A DNA stretch of 64,000 nt. It comes from Aquamicrobium defluvii. Lineage in GTDB: Bacteria; Pseudomonadota; Alphaproteobacteria; Rhizobiales; Rhizobiaceae. Both the position numbers and the translations under genes were made by a program. Where the stretch lies: positions 124,001 to 188,000 of the forward strand of contig NZ_SNZF01000001.1 of the NCBI RefSeq assembly GCF_004363725.1, given 5' to 3'. Positions 10,071 through 18,536 of this stretch are shown here, piece after piece. Position 1 is the stretch's first letter; every line of letters begins with the position of its first letter. The notes under the pieces were generated by a model. The model was not told the origin of the DNA. It worked only from the letters and a program-made list of their open reading frames with translations, and ran no database searches.

Positions 10071-11350
10071 GCAAGACGTCCGCGAAGCCTTCCGCCGCCG
10101 GGCCGTTTTCCGGTTTCGAGCGCATGGTGGCCTGGCGCTACCTGCGTTCGCGCCGCAAGGAGACGGTCATCTCGGTCATCGCGTCGATCTCGTTCCTCGG
10201 CATCATGCTGGGTGTGGCGACGCTGATCGTGGTGATGGCGGTGATGAACGGCTTCCGCGCCGAACTGCTCACCCGTATCCTCGGCGTCAACGGTCATCTG
10301 ATCGTGACGCCGATCGACCTGCCGCTTGAGGACTATCAGCAGGTGGCCGACCGTATCAACGGCGTGGGCGGCGTCAGATACGCCCTGCCGCTGATTGACG
10401 GGCAGGTGCTGGCACAGGGCAATGTCGGATCCGGTACCGGCGCTCTGGTGCGCGGCATAAGGGGGGCGGACCTGTCCAAAGTGGCAATGGTCGCCGACAA
10501 TATCCGCTTCGGCACACTGGAGAATTTCGACCAGTCCGACGGCGTCGCGGTCGGCTCGCGCATGGCCGGCAATCTCGGACTGGCGGTTGGCGACACGATC
10601 ACCCTGACTTCACCCGACGGTGACGTCACGCCGTTCGGCACCACGGCGAGAATCAAGGGTTATACGGTTGTCGCCATCTTCGAGGTGGGCATGTCGGAAT
10701 ATGACAGCTCGATCGTCTACATGCCGCTGTCGGAAGCCCAGCTTTATTTCAACATGGAAAATCTCGCGCAAAGCATCGAGATCTATGTCGACAATCCGGA
10801 TGCTGTCGACGCTCTGAAGCCGAAGGTCGAGGAGGCGGCGCAGCGGCCGATCCTTCTGAGCGACTGGCGCCAGCACAACCAGACCTTCTTCTCGGCCCTG
10901 CAGGTAGAGCGCAACGTCATGTTCATGATCCTGACCCTGATCGTTCTGGTGGCTGCGCTCAACATCATTTCCGGCCTCATCATGCTGGTGAAGGACAAGG
11001 GTCACGATATCGCCATCCTGCGCACCATGGGCGCGACACGGGGAGCGATCCTGCGCATCTTCCTGATGACGGGCGCGGCAATCGGAGTGGTGGGCACCCT
11101 GGCCGGCTTCGTGCTGGGGGTCGTGATTTGCCTCAATGTCGAGCACATACGCCAGTTCTTCTCGTGGATTTCAGGCACGATCCTGTTCAACCCGGAACTC
11201 TATTTCCTCAGCCAGCTACCAGCCAGGATGGATGCGGGCGAAACGTTCTCGGTCATCCTGATGGCGCTCGTGCTGTCGTTCATCGCCACGCTGTTTCCTG
11301 CCTGGCGGGCGGCGCGGCTCGACCCTGTCGAAGCGCTGAGGTATGAGTGA
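10067..11350 (+). CDS. lolC: Lipoprotein-releasing ABC transporter permease LolC/E
   Basis: Inner-membrane subunit of the Lol system that extracts outer-membrane lipoproteins from the inner membrane. The 427-residue protein starts with a conserved basic segment ([16 protein letters not shown]) and a first membrane helix, has a large periplasmic MacB-PCD domain (about residues 50-260) and three further helices with the FtsX signature at the C-terminus, ending [13 protein letters not shown]. Alphaproteobacteria usually encode one LolC/E-type permease, so it probably forms a homodimer. It is coupled to proS upstream and lolD downstream. Confidence 0.94.
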   Translation: MSKTSAKPSAAGPFSGFERMVAWRYLRSRRKETVISVIASISFLGIMLGVATLIVVMAVMNGFRAELLTRILGVNGHLIVTPIDLPLEDYQQVADRINGVGGVRYALPLIDGQVLAQGNVGSGTGALVRGIRGADLSKVAMVADNIRFGTLENFDQSDGVAVGSRMAGNLGLAVGDTITLTSPDGDVTPFGTTARIKGYTVVAIFEVGMSEYDSSIVYMPLSEAQLYFNMENLAQSIEIYVDNPDAVDALKPKVEEAAQRPILLSDWRQHNQTFFSALQVERNVMFMILTLIVLVAALNIISGLIMLVKDKGHDIAILRTMGATRGAILRIFLMTGAAIGVVGTLAGFVLGVVICLNVEHIRQFFSWISGTILFNPELYFLSQLPARMDAGETFSVILMALVLSFIATLFPAWRAARLDPVEALRYE

Positions 11351-12030
11351 TGGCGAATGCCGTTCTCGAACTGAAGGGCGTCGAGCGCCATTATCAGCAG
11401 GGTGAGCGCAGGCTCACCATATTGAGCGGCACGGATTTCGTGCTGCGGTCCGGCGAGATGGTGGCGCTGGTGGCGCCTTCCGGCACCGGCAAGTCGACCT
11501 TGCTGCATACGGCCGGGCTTCTGGAAAGGCCGGACGGCGGCGACGTCGTCCTGGCTGGACGAAATTGCGGCAGGCTTTCGGACGATCAGCGTACGGCGAT
11601 CCGCCGCAACGACATCGGTTTCGTCTACCAGTTCCATCATCTGCTGCCCGAATTCTCCGCGCTGGAGAACGTGATGATGCCGCAGCTCATCAAGGGGTTG
11701 CCGCGCGCCGAGGCGGCCGAGCGGGCAGGGCAATTGCTGGATTACATGCAGCTTGGAAAGCGCACCACGCACCGGCCTTCTGAATTGTCGGGCGGTGAGC
11801 AGCAGCGCGTGGCAATTGCGCGCGCCGTGGCCAACGCGCCGCTGGTGCTGCTGGCCGACGAGCCGACCGGCAATCTCGATCCGGTCACCGCTTCCTACGT
11901 GTTCCAGGCACTGTCGGCGCTTGTGCGGCAGTCGGGCCTCGCGGCGCTGATCGCCACCCACAATCATGAGCTCGCCGCCCGTATGGACCGGCGGGTGACC
12001 CTGTCCGAAGGCAAGGTCGTTCCTCTCTGA
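11350..12030 (+). CDS. lolD: Lipoprotein-releasing ABC transporter ATPase LolD
   Basis: ATPase powering LolC. The 226-residue protein has Walker [10 protein letters not shown] at residues 42-50 (K48), Q-loop, the ABC signature [13 protein letters not shown] beginning at residue 147, and Walker [12 protein letters not shown]. The first glycine of Walker A is alanine, which is common in rhizobial LolD. A GTG at 11347 is an equally overlapping start; the ATG at 11350 shares one base with the lolC stop and is preferred. It ends the proS-lolC-lolD unit; dnaE, often next in relatives, is absent here. Confidence 0.95.
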   Translation: MANAVLELKGVERHYQQGERRLTILSGTDFVLRSGEMVALVAPSGTGKSTLLHTAGLLERPDGGDVVLAGRNCGRLSDDQRTAIRRNDIGFVYQFHHLLPEFSALENVMMPQLIKGLPRAEAAERAGQLLDYMQLGKRTTHRPSELSGGEQQRVAIARAVANAPLVLLADEPTGNLDPVTASYVFQALSALVRQSGLAALIATHNHELAARMDRRVTLSEGKVVPL

Positions 12031-12352
12031 AACTCCGTTGTTGGTTACAACTTCGTATCGCCTGAAGCGGGTATCCATATCGGGAGCGCCTTTCCATGAC
12101 GGGAAGGGTCGGCCAGGGTCGTTTGCGGTCCGGGCCCGACAACTGGCTGCGTGAACTGCGCGGATCGATATCCCGCTCCCGATGTCCTGCTGGCCTGAAT
12201 CTTCAGTGCCCTGACATCACGAAGTGCAATTCCCGACACGCGAGCCCGGCTGTTCGGGGCTGATCGCATGCCTTCCTCGTCAGGCCCGGAAACTAATCCT
12301 TAACCCTGAGAATCAGCCGATTCCGATTCGGATGAAGATGCAATTCTGCTAA
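12031..12352. other. Intergenic region without recognised gene
   Basis: About 320 bases between lolD and the LexA-box promoter. I see no convincing open frame, RNA gene or clear terminator in it. Confidence 0.6.
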
Positions 12353-12387
12353 TTGACATTTGAACAGAATTAGAACAAATTGAGAAC
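12353..12387 (+). promoter_or_regulatory. Triple LexA box / SOS promoter
   Basis: Three GAAC repeats lie at 12362-12365, 12373-12376 and 12384-12387, each separated by exactly 7 bases. GAAC-N7-GAAC is the reverse complement of the alphaproteobacterial LexA operator GTTC-N7-GTTC. A TTGACA hexamer (12353-12358) sits immediately upstream. The last repeat ends 22 bp before the ATG of a 28-codon ORF that has a good ribosome-binding site. Confidence 0.8.
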
Positions 12388-12409
12388 ATATAGAAAACAG
12401 GAGCAAGCC

Positions 12410-12496
12410 ATGACCGATCTCGTTCAGGATGTTGTCTCGATGGTGTGCATGGGAACCTTCCTTGTTTCCATGGCAATGTGGATAGGTGCACTCTGA
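12410..12496 (+). CDS. Predicted SOS-induced 28-residue membrane peptide
   Basis: The ORF encodes 28 residues: a short acidic N-terminus (MTDLVQD) and one hydrophobic helix (about residues 8-28, ending WIGAL). AGGAG (12399-12403) precedes the ATG by 6 bases, and three LexA half-sites lie just upstream. Size, topology and likely SOS control resemble Caulobacter SidA, a 29-residue inner-membrane inhibitor of cell division induced by DNA damage (known from the literature). I cannot show homology from sequence here. The function as a division inhibitor is an inference from analogy. Confidence 0.65.
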   Translation: MTDLVQDVVSMVCMGTFLVSMAMWIGAL

Positions 12497-12789
12497 TCAG
12501 GGTGACGATAAAGGGTTCCGAACCGATCCGAGGCACCGTTTCCGGCCAGCGTCCCGATGGCGGGGTTCTCTGGTGAGGGAGGCTGCATTTGCCGTTATGG
12601 CCCCTGTGAAGATGGCAGGTTGTCTGCAAGGCAGGCTTTCGCCCCGACGTTGGGGCGCTTGCGTCCTTTCGGATACACAAAAATGCCGCCCCAGCCATGC
12701 AGTTTCTCGTTGCCGGTTTTCTGTTGCTGGAAATGAGAACCGCCGCAGGCGTTCAGGCCGGGCGGCGGGGAAGGGGCTGCCGGTCTCGT

Positions 12790-13572
12790 TCAGGAGGCAA
12801 TGTCGGGTGCGGCCGGGTCGGGTACGGCTGGCGAATCCGGTTCGATCTGGGTCGTGACAGGGCCGAAAACGTCTTCGAAGGCGGCTTTCAGCGCGATATC
12901 CAGATCGGCCATGGTTACCGGCAGGCCGAGATCGACGAGGCTGGTGACGCCATGCTTCTGGACGCCGCAGGGCACGATGCCTCCAAAATGGGTCAGGTCG
13001 GGTTCCACATTGATGGCGATGCCATGGAAGCTGACCCATTTGCGCATGCGGATGCCGATTGCGGCGATCTTGTCCTCGGCCATGGAGCCATCCGGCATCG
13101 GCGGGCGCTCCGGCCGCTGCACCCATACGCCGACGCGGTCCTCACGGCGCTCTCCCCTGATGTTGAAGGCGTCCAGCGTGCGAATGATCCATTCTTCCAG
13201 TGCGGCTACAAAGGCGCGCACATCCTCTCGCCGGCGCTTAAGATCGAGCATGACATAGGCGACGCGCTGGCCGGGGCCGTGATAGGTGTATTCGCCGCCC
13301 CGGCCGGCGGCGTAGACAGGAAAACGCTCCGGATCGATGAGATCCTCTGCCCGTGCGCTGGTGCCGGATGTGTAAAGGGGAGGGTGTTCGACGAGCCAGA
13401 TCATTTCGCGAGCGCCCACGCTGCGAATCGATTCTGCATAGGCTTCCATGAAGGCCAGTGCCCGCGGATAATCGAGGAGGCCGGGCTCGACGCGCCACTC
13501 GACGGGTGCGGAGCCGGCTCTGGCAAAAAACGACGTGGCGATCTGGCTGCGTTCAGGCATGTGCTGGTCCAT
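12790..13572 (-). CDS. lipB: Octanoyl-ACP:protein octanoyltransferase
   Basis: Transfers octanoyl groups from acyl carrier protein to lipoyl domains, the first step of lipoate assembly. The 260-residue protein shows the LipB signature [17 protein letters not shown] (residues 90-106). The catalytic pair is K168 (DKIAAIG) and C202 (GIVPCGV), 34 residues apart as in the structurally studied Mycobacterium enzyme. The C-terminal 15 residues are proline/aspartate-rich and probably disordered. It converges with the SOS peptide gene and diverges from tRNA-Leu. Confidence 0.95.
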   Translation of the reverse strand: MDQHMPERSQIATSFFARAGSAPVEWRVEPGLLDYPRALAFMEAYAESIRSVGAREMIWLVEHPPLYTSGTSARAEDLIDPERFPVYAAGRGGEYTYHGPGQRVAYVMLDLKRRREDVRAFVAALEEWIIRTLDAFNIRGERREDRVGVWVQRPERPPMPDGSMAEDKIAAIGIRMRKWVSFHGIAINVEPDLTHFGGIVPCGVQKHGVTSLVDLGLPVTMADLDIALKAAFEDVFGPVTTQIEPDSPAVPDPAAPDIAS

Positions 13573-13746
13573 ATTTCACCCGATCATATGGCGAGAAATG
13601 CCCCGCACGTCCAGCGGCCGGGGCATGGAGGCAGGCGTGCAGGCAGCGCTGTGATTTAAAGCGCGATTATTCCTCCAGATACCCTTGTTTCGGGATAAGC
13701 GATTTGCTACACGCCGCGTGCCGAACATGTTTGGCTCCTACCACGG

Positions 13747-13831
13747 GCGGTCGTGGCGGAATTGGTAGACGCGCAGCGTTGAGGTCGCTGTGGGGCAACC
13801 CGTGGAAGTTCGAGTCTTCTCGACCGCACCA
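13747..13831 (+). tRNA. tRNA-Leu(GAG)
   Basis: An 85-nt cloverleaf with acceptor GCGGTCG/CGACCGC, D-arm containing GGCGGAATTGGTAGAC, anticodon stem CAGCG/CGCTG around loop TTGAGGT (anticodon GAG at 13781-13783), a long variable arm typical of tRNA-Leu, the T-arm AGTTCGAGTCT and an encoded CCA at 13829-13831. An integrase remnant starts directly downstream on the other strand. Confidence 0.95.
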
Positions 13832-13833
13832 TT

Positions 13834-14175
13834 CTAAATATACAGTCGATCATTGTGATTTTTGATTTTTCCCGCGCACCGTATCGAGGTGCGGGGTGTT
13901 GGACGTTCCTGATCTTTTCCAGCGCCTGTTTTGGCCAGCTGTTTTCGGTCACCCGTTTTCGCATAATGGCTCGCCATTGTTTCGCCTATCTGGCCAAACA
14001 TTACCTCCAATTCTCCGACTGCTGCGCCAGCTTCCGCTGCCCTTGTCGCGCCAGCTGTGCGAGCACCATGAGCGGATTTCCTGAATCCGGCCTTATTGCA
14101 GCCCGCGCGGAGGATATTCCCGAACGATTCTTTCCTGAGCGGCCTGACCATATCTTCGAACGCGTCGCGAAGTTT
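13834..14175 (-). pseudogene. Tyrosine recombinase (integrase) C-terminal remnant
   Basis: About 114 codons remain of a phage/island integrase. The remnant carries the SFGN...C segment, the HGAR box (family H-x-x-R, here SAHGARTAGATRAAEAGA) and the tyrosine box MASHYAKTGDRKQLAKTGAG, in the order and spacing of tyrosine-recombinase C-termini. The N-terminal and most of the catalytic domain are absent: the frame is closed by a stop near 14176, where a degenerate copy of the dispersed repeat begins. It abuts tRNA-Leu(GAG), a classic integration site, so it is probably the scar of a lost or decayed element. Confidence 0.75.
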
Positions 14176-14203
14176 TCAAATCTTCTCCCTATGCTTCCGG
14201 ACG
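14157..14203 (-). repeat. Degenerate half copy of dispersed repeat (R6)
   Basis: The stretch matches the left hairpin of the dispersed repeat with several substitutions (GCGTCGCGA...TTTTCAAATCTTCTCC...ATGCTT). It overlaps the broken 5' end of the integrase remnant. The right hairpin is missing. Confidence 0.5.
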
Positions 14204-14601
14204 ACAAGCTGTAGATGGCACCAGCATCTCCGGGACTCCTGCCGGCCGCAGGGGGGGTGCAACTGAAATATGCGGCGGTTCCCCATGGCGGCCACGCACG
14301 CGACATGCCGCAATCTGTTCGTCGTCCAGGGCGTGCTTTCGCGGTCCCCAAGCGTTCAGGGGCGGTAGATATTTCACCCGCTGAATTCAGTCAGATGACC
14401 CGTTTATAAGAAGAAGATAAATTTTCGGATTGAATCTTGAAATCGGCGCAATTGCAGGGTAGCTTTCATGATCGATATTGCTGATGAACTTTGTTTCACG
14501 CTTTGGCGTTCTGACGATATTCCCCTCTCAATCTCGAAAGGCTAGGCGCCTGACATTCGGTCGGGCGACGAAAATCTGTGCCGATTTGAAAGGAAATCGT
14601 C
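14204..14601. other. Intergenic region and csp leader
   Basis: About 400 bases without a supported gene. The part nearest the cold-shock gene (about 14410-14601) is AT-richer and probably forms its promoter and long 5' leader, a usual place for temperature control of csp mRNAs. Confidence 0.5.
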
Positions 14602-14811
14602 ATGAACACCGGAACGGTCAAGTTCTTCAATTCCACCAAGGGTTTCGGCTTCATTGAAGTGGGTAACGGACAGCCGGACGTATTCGTCCATGTTTCTGCT
14701 GTCGAGCGTGCAGGCATGCGCACCCTGGTCGAGGGCCAGAAGCTCAGCTTCGATGTTGTGAAGGATAATCGCAACGGCAAGAGCGCGGCCGAAAACCTTC
14801 AGGCGGCCTGA
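14602..14811 (+). CDS. Cold-shock protein, CspA family
   Basis: A 69-residue single OB-fold nucleic-acid-binding protein, an RNA chaperone. RNP1 (KGFGFIEV, residues 13-20) and RNP2 (VFVHVS, residues 27-32) are intact, with the usual [16 protein letters not shown] opening. AAAGGAAA precedes the ATG. A rho-independent terminator follows at 14878-14901. Rhizobia carry several csp paralogues, so the exact number cannot be assigned. Confidence 0.95.
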   Translation: MNTGTVKFFNSTKGFGFIEVGNGQPDVFVHVSAVERAGMRTLVEGQKLSFDVVKDNRNGKSAAENLQAA

Positions 14812-14877
14812 CGAAAATCTGCCTCTGGCTTGTGACCACGGATGTACTGGTACGACCCATCGAGGCGGGCAGGAGAA

Positions 14878-14901
14878 GGTCGGGAATTTCCCGGCCTTTT
14901 T
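14878..14901 (+). terminator. Rho-independent terminator after the csp gene
   Basis: GGTCGGGAA (14878-14886) pairs with TTCCCGGCC (14888-14896), with one G-T pair, followed by five T's (14897-14901). Confidence 0.8.
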
Positions 14902-14935
14902 CATTTTCTGCAAAGGTTTTCATTTTCTGCAAAGG
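14898..14935 (+). repeat. Perfect 19-bp tandem duplication
   Basis: The 19-base unit TTTTCATTTTCTGCAAAGG occurs twice without a gap (14898-14916 and 14917-14935). The first copy overlaps the csp terminator T-run and the second supplies the AAAGG of the next gene's ribosome-binding site. Confidence 0.9.
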
Positions 14936-14944
14936 AGTGATGTT

Positions 14945-15178
14945 ATGGATGACAGCGCTGTCGGGGGAGTTTTCACCCCCAAGCTCACCAAAATGGAAAC
15001 CAAGGCGGAAATATCGGCGCGCGTAGCTCGCGAGATCAGTGATACCGAAGTCGGCAGACGCAACGCCAAGACCGCACGGCTTCGGCAGGCGCGGCTGGAA
15101 ATGGAGGCGGAGTTGAACGCCAATCTGACCCTGCCAAAGCCTCGCGGAGCAAAGGCATCGATGAAAGCTGCTACCTGA
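14945..15178 (+). CDS. Small hypothetical protein
   Basis: A 77-residue, charged, cytoplasmic-looking protein, predicted helical from about residue 17 to 60 (METKAEISARVAREISD...RRNAKTARLRQARLEMEAEL), with a basic C-terminus. AAAGGAG at a good distance before the ATG supports real translation. I do not recognise a domain; similar short helical proteins are common in rhizobial genomes. It follows the csp gene after a terminator. Confidence 0.6.
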   Translation: MDDSAVGGVFTPKLTKMETKAEISARVAREISDTEVGRRNAKTARLRQARLEMEAELNANLTLPKPRGAKASMKAAT

Positions 15179-15182
15179 TCCT

Positions 15183-15262
15183 GTCTCCCGAAAAAGGCGA
15201 CCGGTTTCAGGATCACGACATGCATGATGACAACAACTGGAAGCGCTGGGAAAGAACCTGAA
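15183..15262 (-). repeat. Decayed copy of dispersed repeat (R7)
   Basis: Fragments of the repeat remain: CCCGAAA...GCGACCGGTTTC, GACATGC and, further on, GAACCTGAAAGAGCG. Order and spacing agree with an inverted copy, but identity is low. The rest of 15179-15428 holds nothing I recognise. Confidence 0.35.
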
Positions 15263-15428
15263 AGAGCGTTGCCCGTTTGGAGGGCTTTGCAGTCGGGTAA
15301 AAATGGTCCGGCTGAAGAGGATGCTGACAGCGGAAGCAAGCTGCAGCGACGAATCTGGCTAACCAGAACATCTGGTCTTCGGATATGGCCCGCCTCTTCG
15401 GTGTGACAGCGCCTCGCTTGCCGACGGT

Positions 15429-15638
15429 TCAGCCTTCTGCAGGGTCCGGATCTCTGGAATATGCGGCCCGCTGACTGGGCAGGACCTGTTCGATTGCATC
15501 CAGTGTCTCCGGAACCGACCATCCCGCGTTGCCGGCCAGATCCAGCAATTCTCCAAGCGCAACGTCCATCGCCTTCCGGCAATCGCTGGCGCGGTCCGGA
15601 TACATGCCCTCGTGTTTCGGCCGGATGATCTTTTCCAT
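15429..15638 (-). CDS. Small hypothetical protein
   Basis: A 69-residue acidic protein starting MEKIIRPKHEGMYPDRASDC, a helical middle (KAMDVALGELLDLAGNAGW) and a second helix (VPETLDAIEQVL). Similar short proteins with a R-P-K-x-E-G-x-Y-P-D-R-A opening occur in rhizobia, from memory; no function is known. GGGA precedes the start. It diverges from mgtE. Confidence 0.6.
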   Translation of the reverse strand: MEKIIRPKHEGMYPDRASDCRKAMDVALGELLDLAGNAGWSVPETLDAIEQVLPSQRAAYSRDPDPAEG

Positions 15639-15851
15639 TTATCCCGAACGGCGATGTCAGGATTTGGTTCCACGCGGGCGGTTGATGGCTCCGTGCGGTT
15701 TCCCTCTTGCCAGCGTGCGCTACCTTCATGAATGTCAGCTAATTTTCATCCACGCGGATGATATTGTGGCGCATTCGTCTCCCTTGTTAATTCCTCCTGA
15801 ATTACGCTACGGAGGCGGGGATCCGCAACTTCGAAGCAGCGCGAGGCAGTC

Positions 15852-17270
15852 TTGCAAAGTGGAAACGAACAAGCTGCTGAAGATGCTCCTGCGCATGCAG
15901 AGCATAGCGACATCTATGACGATGATGGCGTCGTTCGCGCGTCATTTCTCGCCCATATCGGCGCTGCCATCGCAGATCGAGATACGCTGACACTCAAGGG
16001 AGATGTCGCATCCCTGCACGAATCGGAACTCGGCGATCTGCTCGAGGCCCTGCAACCGGACCAGCGCCGGTCTCTGGTCGAATTGCTGGGGGCGGATTTC
16101 GATTTCTCGGCGCTTACCGAGGTGGACGAGGCGATCCGTCTCGACATCGTCGAGAACCTGCCAAACGAGCAGATCGCACAGGCGGTGCAGGAACTCGATT
16201 CCGACGATGCCGTCTACATTCTCGAAGACCTCGATCAGGAAGATCAGGACGAGATTCTGGCGCAGCTCCCGTTCACCGAACGGATCAGGCTGAGACGCTC
16301 TCTCGATTATCCGGAGGAAAGCGCCGGCCGGCGCATGCAGACCGAGTTCGTGGCCGTGCCGCCGTTCTGGACGGTTGGCCAGACCATCGACTACATGCGC
16401 GAGGACAAGGATCTTCCCGACAGCTTCAGCCAGATCTTCGTCATCGATCCGACCTTCAAGCTGCTCGGCGCCGTGCATCTCGACCAGATCCTGCGCACCA
16501 AGCGCGCGGTGAAGGTCGAGGACATCATGCACGAGACCCGCCATGCCATTCCGGCCACGATGGACCAGGAGGAGGCGGCCCGCGAGTTCGAACAGTACGA
16601 CCTTCTGTCGGCCGCGGTGGTGGACGAGAACGAGCGGCTGGTCGGCGTGCTGACCATCGACGACGTGGTGGACGTGATCCAGCAGGAAGCCGAGGAAGAC
16701 CTTATGCGCCTCGGCGGCGTGGGCGATGAGGAACTGTCCGACACCATACTGGCGGCGTCGCGCTCGCGCGTGCCGTGGCTGCTGGTCAATCTGTTCACTG
16801 CTTTCCTCGCCGCCTCGGTTATCGGGCTGTTCGACCATACGATCGAACGGGTGGTGGCGCTGGCGGTGCTCATGCCGATCGTGGCCGGCATGGGCGGCAA
16901 TGCCGCCTCGCAGACCATGACGGTGACGGTGCGCGCGCTGGCTACGAAAGACCTCGACATCTACAATGCATGGCGCATCATACGCCGCGAGATGGGCGTC
17001 GGCTTCATCAACGGCATCATATTCGCGATGCTGATCGGCACGGTCGCCGCGACATGGTTCTCCGATCCCTATCTTGGCGGCATCATTGCAGGCGCCATGG
17101 TCATCAACATGTTCGTGGCGGCGCTGGCCGGCATTCTGATTCCCCTGGTGCTTGACCGTTACGGGATCGATCCTGCCGTGGCTTCCGCCGTTTTCGTCAC
17201 CGCCGTCACCGATGTCGTGGGATTTTTCGCCTTTCTCGGGCTGGCGTCATGGTGGTTCGGCTTCAGTTGA
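15852..17270 (+). CDS. mgtE: Magnesium transporter MgtE
   Basis: Divalent-cation channel/transporter of the inner membrane. The 472-residue protein has the N-terminal acidic superhelical domain (about residues 20-140, rich in LESLxxxDQRRSLVELLG-type repeats), two CBS domains (about 145-270) that sense cytoplasmic Mg, and five membrane helices from residue 300 with the pore motif VLMPIVAGMGGNAASQT. The best start is a TTG at 15852 preceded by GAGG at 5 bases; there is no ATG before residue 150 in the frame. No Mg riboswitch was recognised upstream. Confidence 0.93.
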   Translation: MQSGNEQAAEDAPAHAEHSDIYDDDGVVRASFLAHIGAAIADRDTLTLKGDVASLHESELGDLLEALQPDQRRSLVELLGADFDFSALTEVDEAIRLDIVENLPNEQIAQAVQELDSDDAVYILEDLDQEDQDEILAQLPFTERIRLRRSLDYPEESAGRRMQTEFVAVPPFWTVGQTIDYMREDKDLPDSFSQIFVIDPTFKLLGAVHLDQILRTKRAVKVEDIMHETRHAIPATMDQEEAAREFEQYDLLSAAVVDENERLVGVLTIDDVVDVIQQEAEEDLMRLGGVGDEELSDTILAASRSRVPWLLVNLFTAFLAASVIGLFDHTIERVVALAVLMPIVAGMGGNAASQTMTVTVRALATKDLDIYNAWRIIRREMGVGFINGIIFAMLIGTVAATWFSDPYLGGIIAGAMVINMFVAALAGILIPLVLDRYGIDPAVASAVFVTAVTDVVGFFAFLGLASWWFGFS

Positions 17271-17601
17271 ATGGATTTAATTGACTTTTACGTAAGCGCT
17301 GTGCGAGATTCCTAAATCTTGCTCGACCGCAGGCACTTTGGCGGTTCCGCGACAGTCTGAACAGGAAAAGCCCGTTTGGGATCAGGTATGGGCGCGGGTT
17401 CAGGCCGAGGGTCTGCGACGGCGGACAAGGGAACCACGCTTGGGGAGAACTCAAGTTCAACCGAAGCTGCGAGCCGCAAATGTGTCCGGAACGGCAGATG
17501 GTCCGGTGCAGTCGTGATGCGCACGGTTTCACCGGTCGTTGCATGAGGCAGCAGGAAGAACGAGAAAGAGCGGCGTTGGGCTTGTCCGCGCCAGCTACAG
17601 G
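17271..17601. other. Intergenic region before the MerR gene
   Basis: About 330 bases without a supported gene. At 17281 there is TTGACT followed by the 8-bp palindrome TTACGTAA (17288-17295), a plausible promoter/operator for the downstream MerR-family gene. The remaining frames look random. Confidence 0.4.
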
Positions 17602-17994
17602 ATGATGATGCGGGAATATTACACCATCACCGAACTGACGCGGGAATTCGGCGTTTCCACCCGGACCTTGCGCTTTTATGAGGACGAAGGGCTGGTCCAG
17701 CCGGTCCGTCGCGGCCGCACGCGGCTGTTCAGGCCCTCCGACCGTCATCTTGTCCGCCAGATTTTGCGCGGCAAGCGTCTGGGCTTCTCCATTAACGAAA
17801 TCCGCGAGATCATCAAGATGTACAAGGAGCCGCCGGGCGAAGTCGGCCAGCTCCAGCTCATGGTCAAGAGGATCGAGGAAAAACGCGAGGAATTACGTCA
17901 GAAACGCCGCGATCTCGAGGATACGCTTGCAGAACTGGATCAGGCGGAGGACGCCTGCCTCGAGCGCATGGCCGAACTCGGCGTGAACACTTGA
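17602..17994 (+). CDS. MerR-family transcriptional regulator (LiuR-like)
   Basis: A 130-residue DNA-binding regulator. Residues 4-75 form the MerR winged helix (YYTITELTREFGVSTRTLRFYEDEGL), followed by a basic wing (RRGRTRLFRPSDRHLVRQI) and a long coiled coil (about 85-125, IEEKREELRQKRRDLEDTL). There are no metal-binding cysteines. Pattern and length resemble LiuR, the MerR regulator of branched-chain amino-acid degradation in Proteobacteria; this assignment is tentative. ATGs at 17602, 17605 and 17608 are all possible starts. Confidence 0.85.
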   Translation: MMMREYYTITELTREFGVSTRTLRFYEDEGLVQPVRRGRTRLFRPSDRHLVRQILRGKRLGFSINEIREIIKMYKEPPGEVGQLQLMVKRIEEKREELRQKRRDLEDTLAELDQAEDACLERMAELGVNT

Positions 17995-18062
17995 TGTCTA
18001 CATGCTGCGCGGCGATTTTGCGCGAAACGCGGAAGCCGCTGGCGTAGCCCTTTAAAGCACCG

Positions 18063-18536
18063 TCAGATCCAGCGGCGGACTTTCTTTGCATAGTCGCGGT
18101 ATCTGCGGCCGAATTTCTCCGCAAGCACTTTCTCCTCGAACCCGATTGCGATCTTCTGCGTGAGGACGGCTGCGATGATGGCAAGAAGCAGGAACCACCA
18201 GTTGCCAGAGATGAAACCGACGCCGAACATCAGAAGGGTGTTGGCGAGGTAGATCGGGTTGCGTGTGATGGAGAAGGGCCCCTCCGTGAGCAGGTGGCTC
18301 GGCTCGCCGGAAGGATCGAGCGTTGTTCCGGCGCGCCGCATGGCCCGGAAGGATGACACCCACAGGGCAACGAATGCGACGATCAGCAGCCAGCCCATTG
18401 CGTAGAGCACATTTGCGAACGGACCGGTGAGGCGGGGCAGGGGCATGACCAGACCGAGCAATATGCCGGCTGCAATCGCCGCGAGATAGATCAGCGGCGG
18501 CCACGGAATCCTGCGCCAGGCTGGAACTGCTTTCAT
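18063..18536 (-). CDS. Isoprenylcysteine methyltransferase-family membrane protein
   Basis: A 157-residue protein with four or five membrane helices. The signature of the ICMT/PEMT superfamily is present near the C-terminus: LLTEGPFSITRNPIYLANTL and the distal E-EKVLAEKFGRRYRDYAKKVRRWI, which bind S-adenosylmethionine in characterised members. Substrate is unknown; bacterial members may methylate lipids or small thiols. Its start overlaps the stop of the DUF1624 gene by 4 bp, so the two are one operon. Confidence 0.8.
   Translation of the reverse strand: MKAVPAWRRIPWPPLIYLAAIAAGILLGLVMPLPRLTGPFANVLYAMGWLLIVAFVALWVSSFRAMRRAGTTLDPSGEPSHLLTEGPFSITRNPIYLANTLLMFGVGFISGNWWFLLLAIIAAVLTQKIAIGFEEKVLAEKFGRRYRDYAKKVRRWI

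Noticed and set aside
15788-15804. TAATTC/GAATTA palindrome upstream of mgtE as a Mg-sensing element.
   Set aside because: Six-base arms without the features of an M-box or other known Mg leader. Such short palindromes are common by chance.
17312-17330. A CTCGACCGCA match to the tRNA-Leu 3' end, as a possible att site for the integrase remnant.
   Set aside because: Only 10 bases match, housekeeping gene mgtE lies between the sites, and no element boundary is visible, so it is more likely chance.
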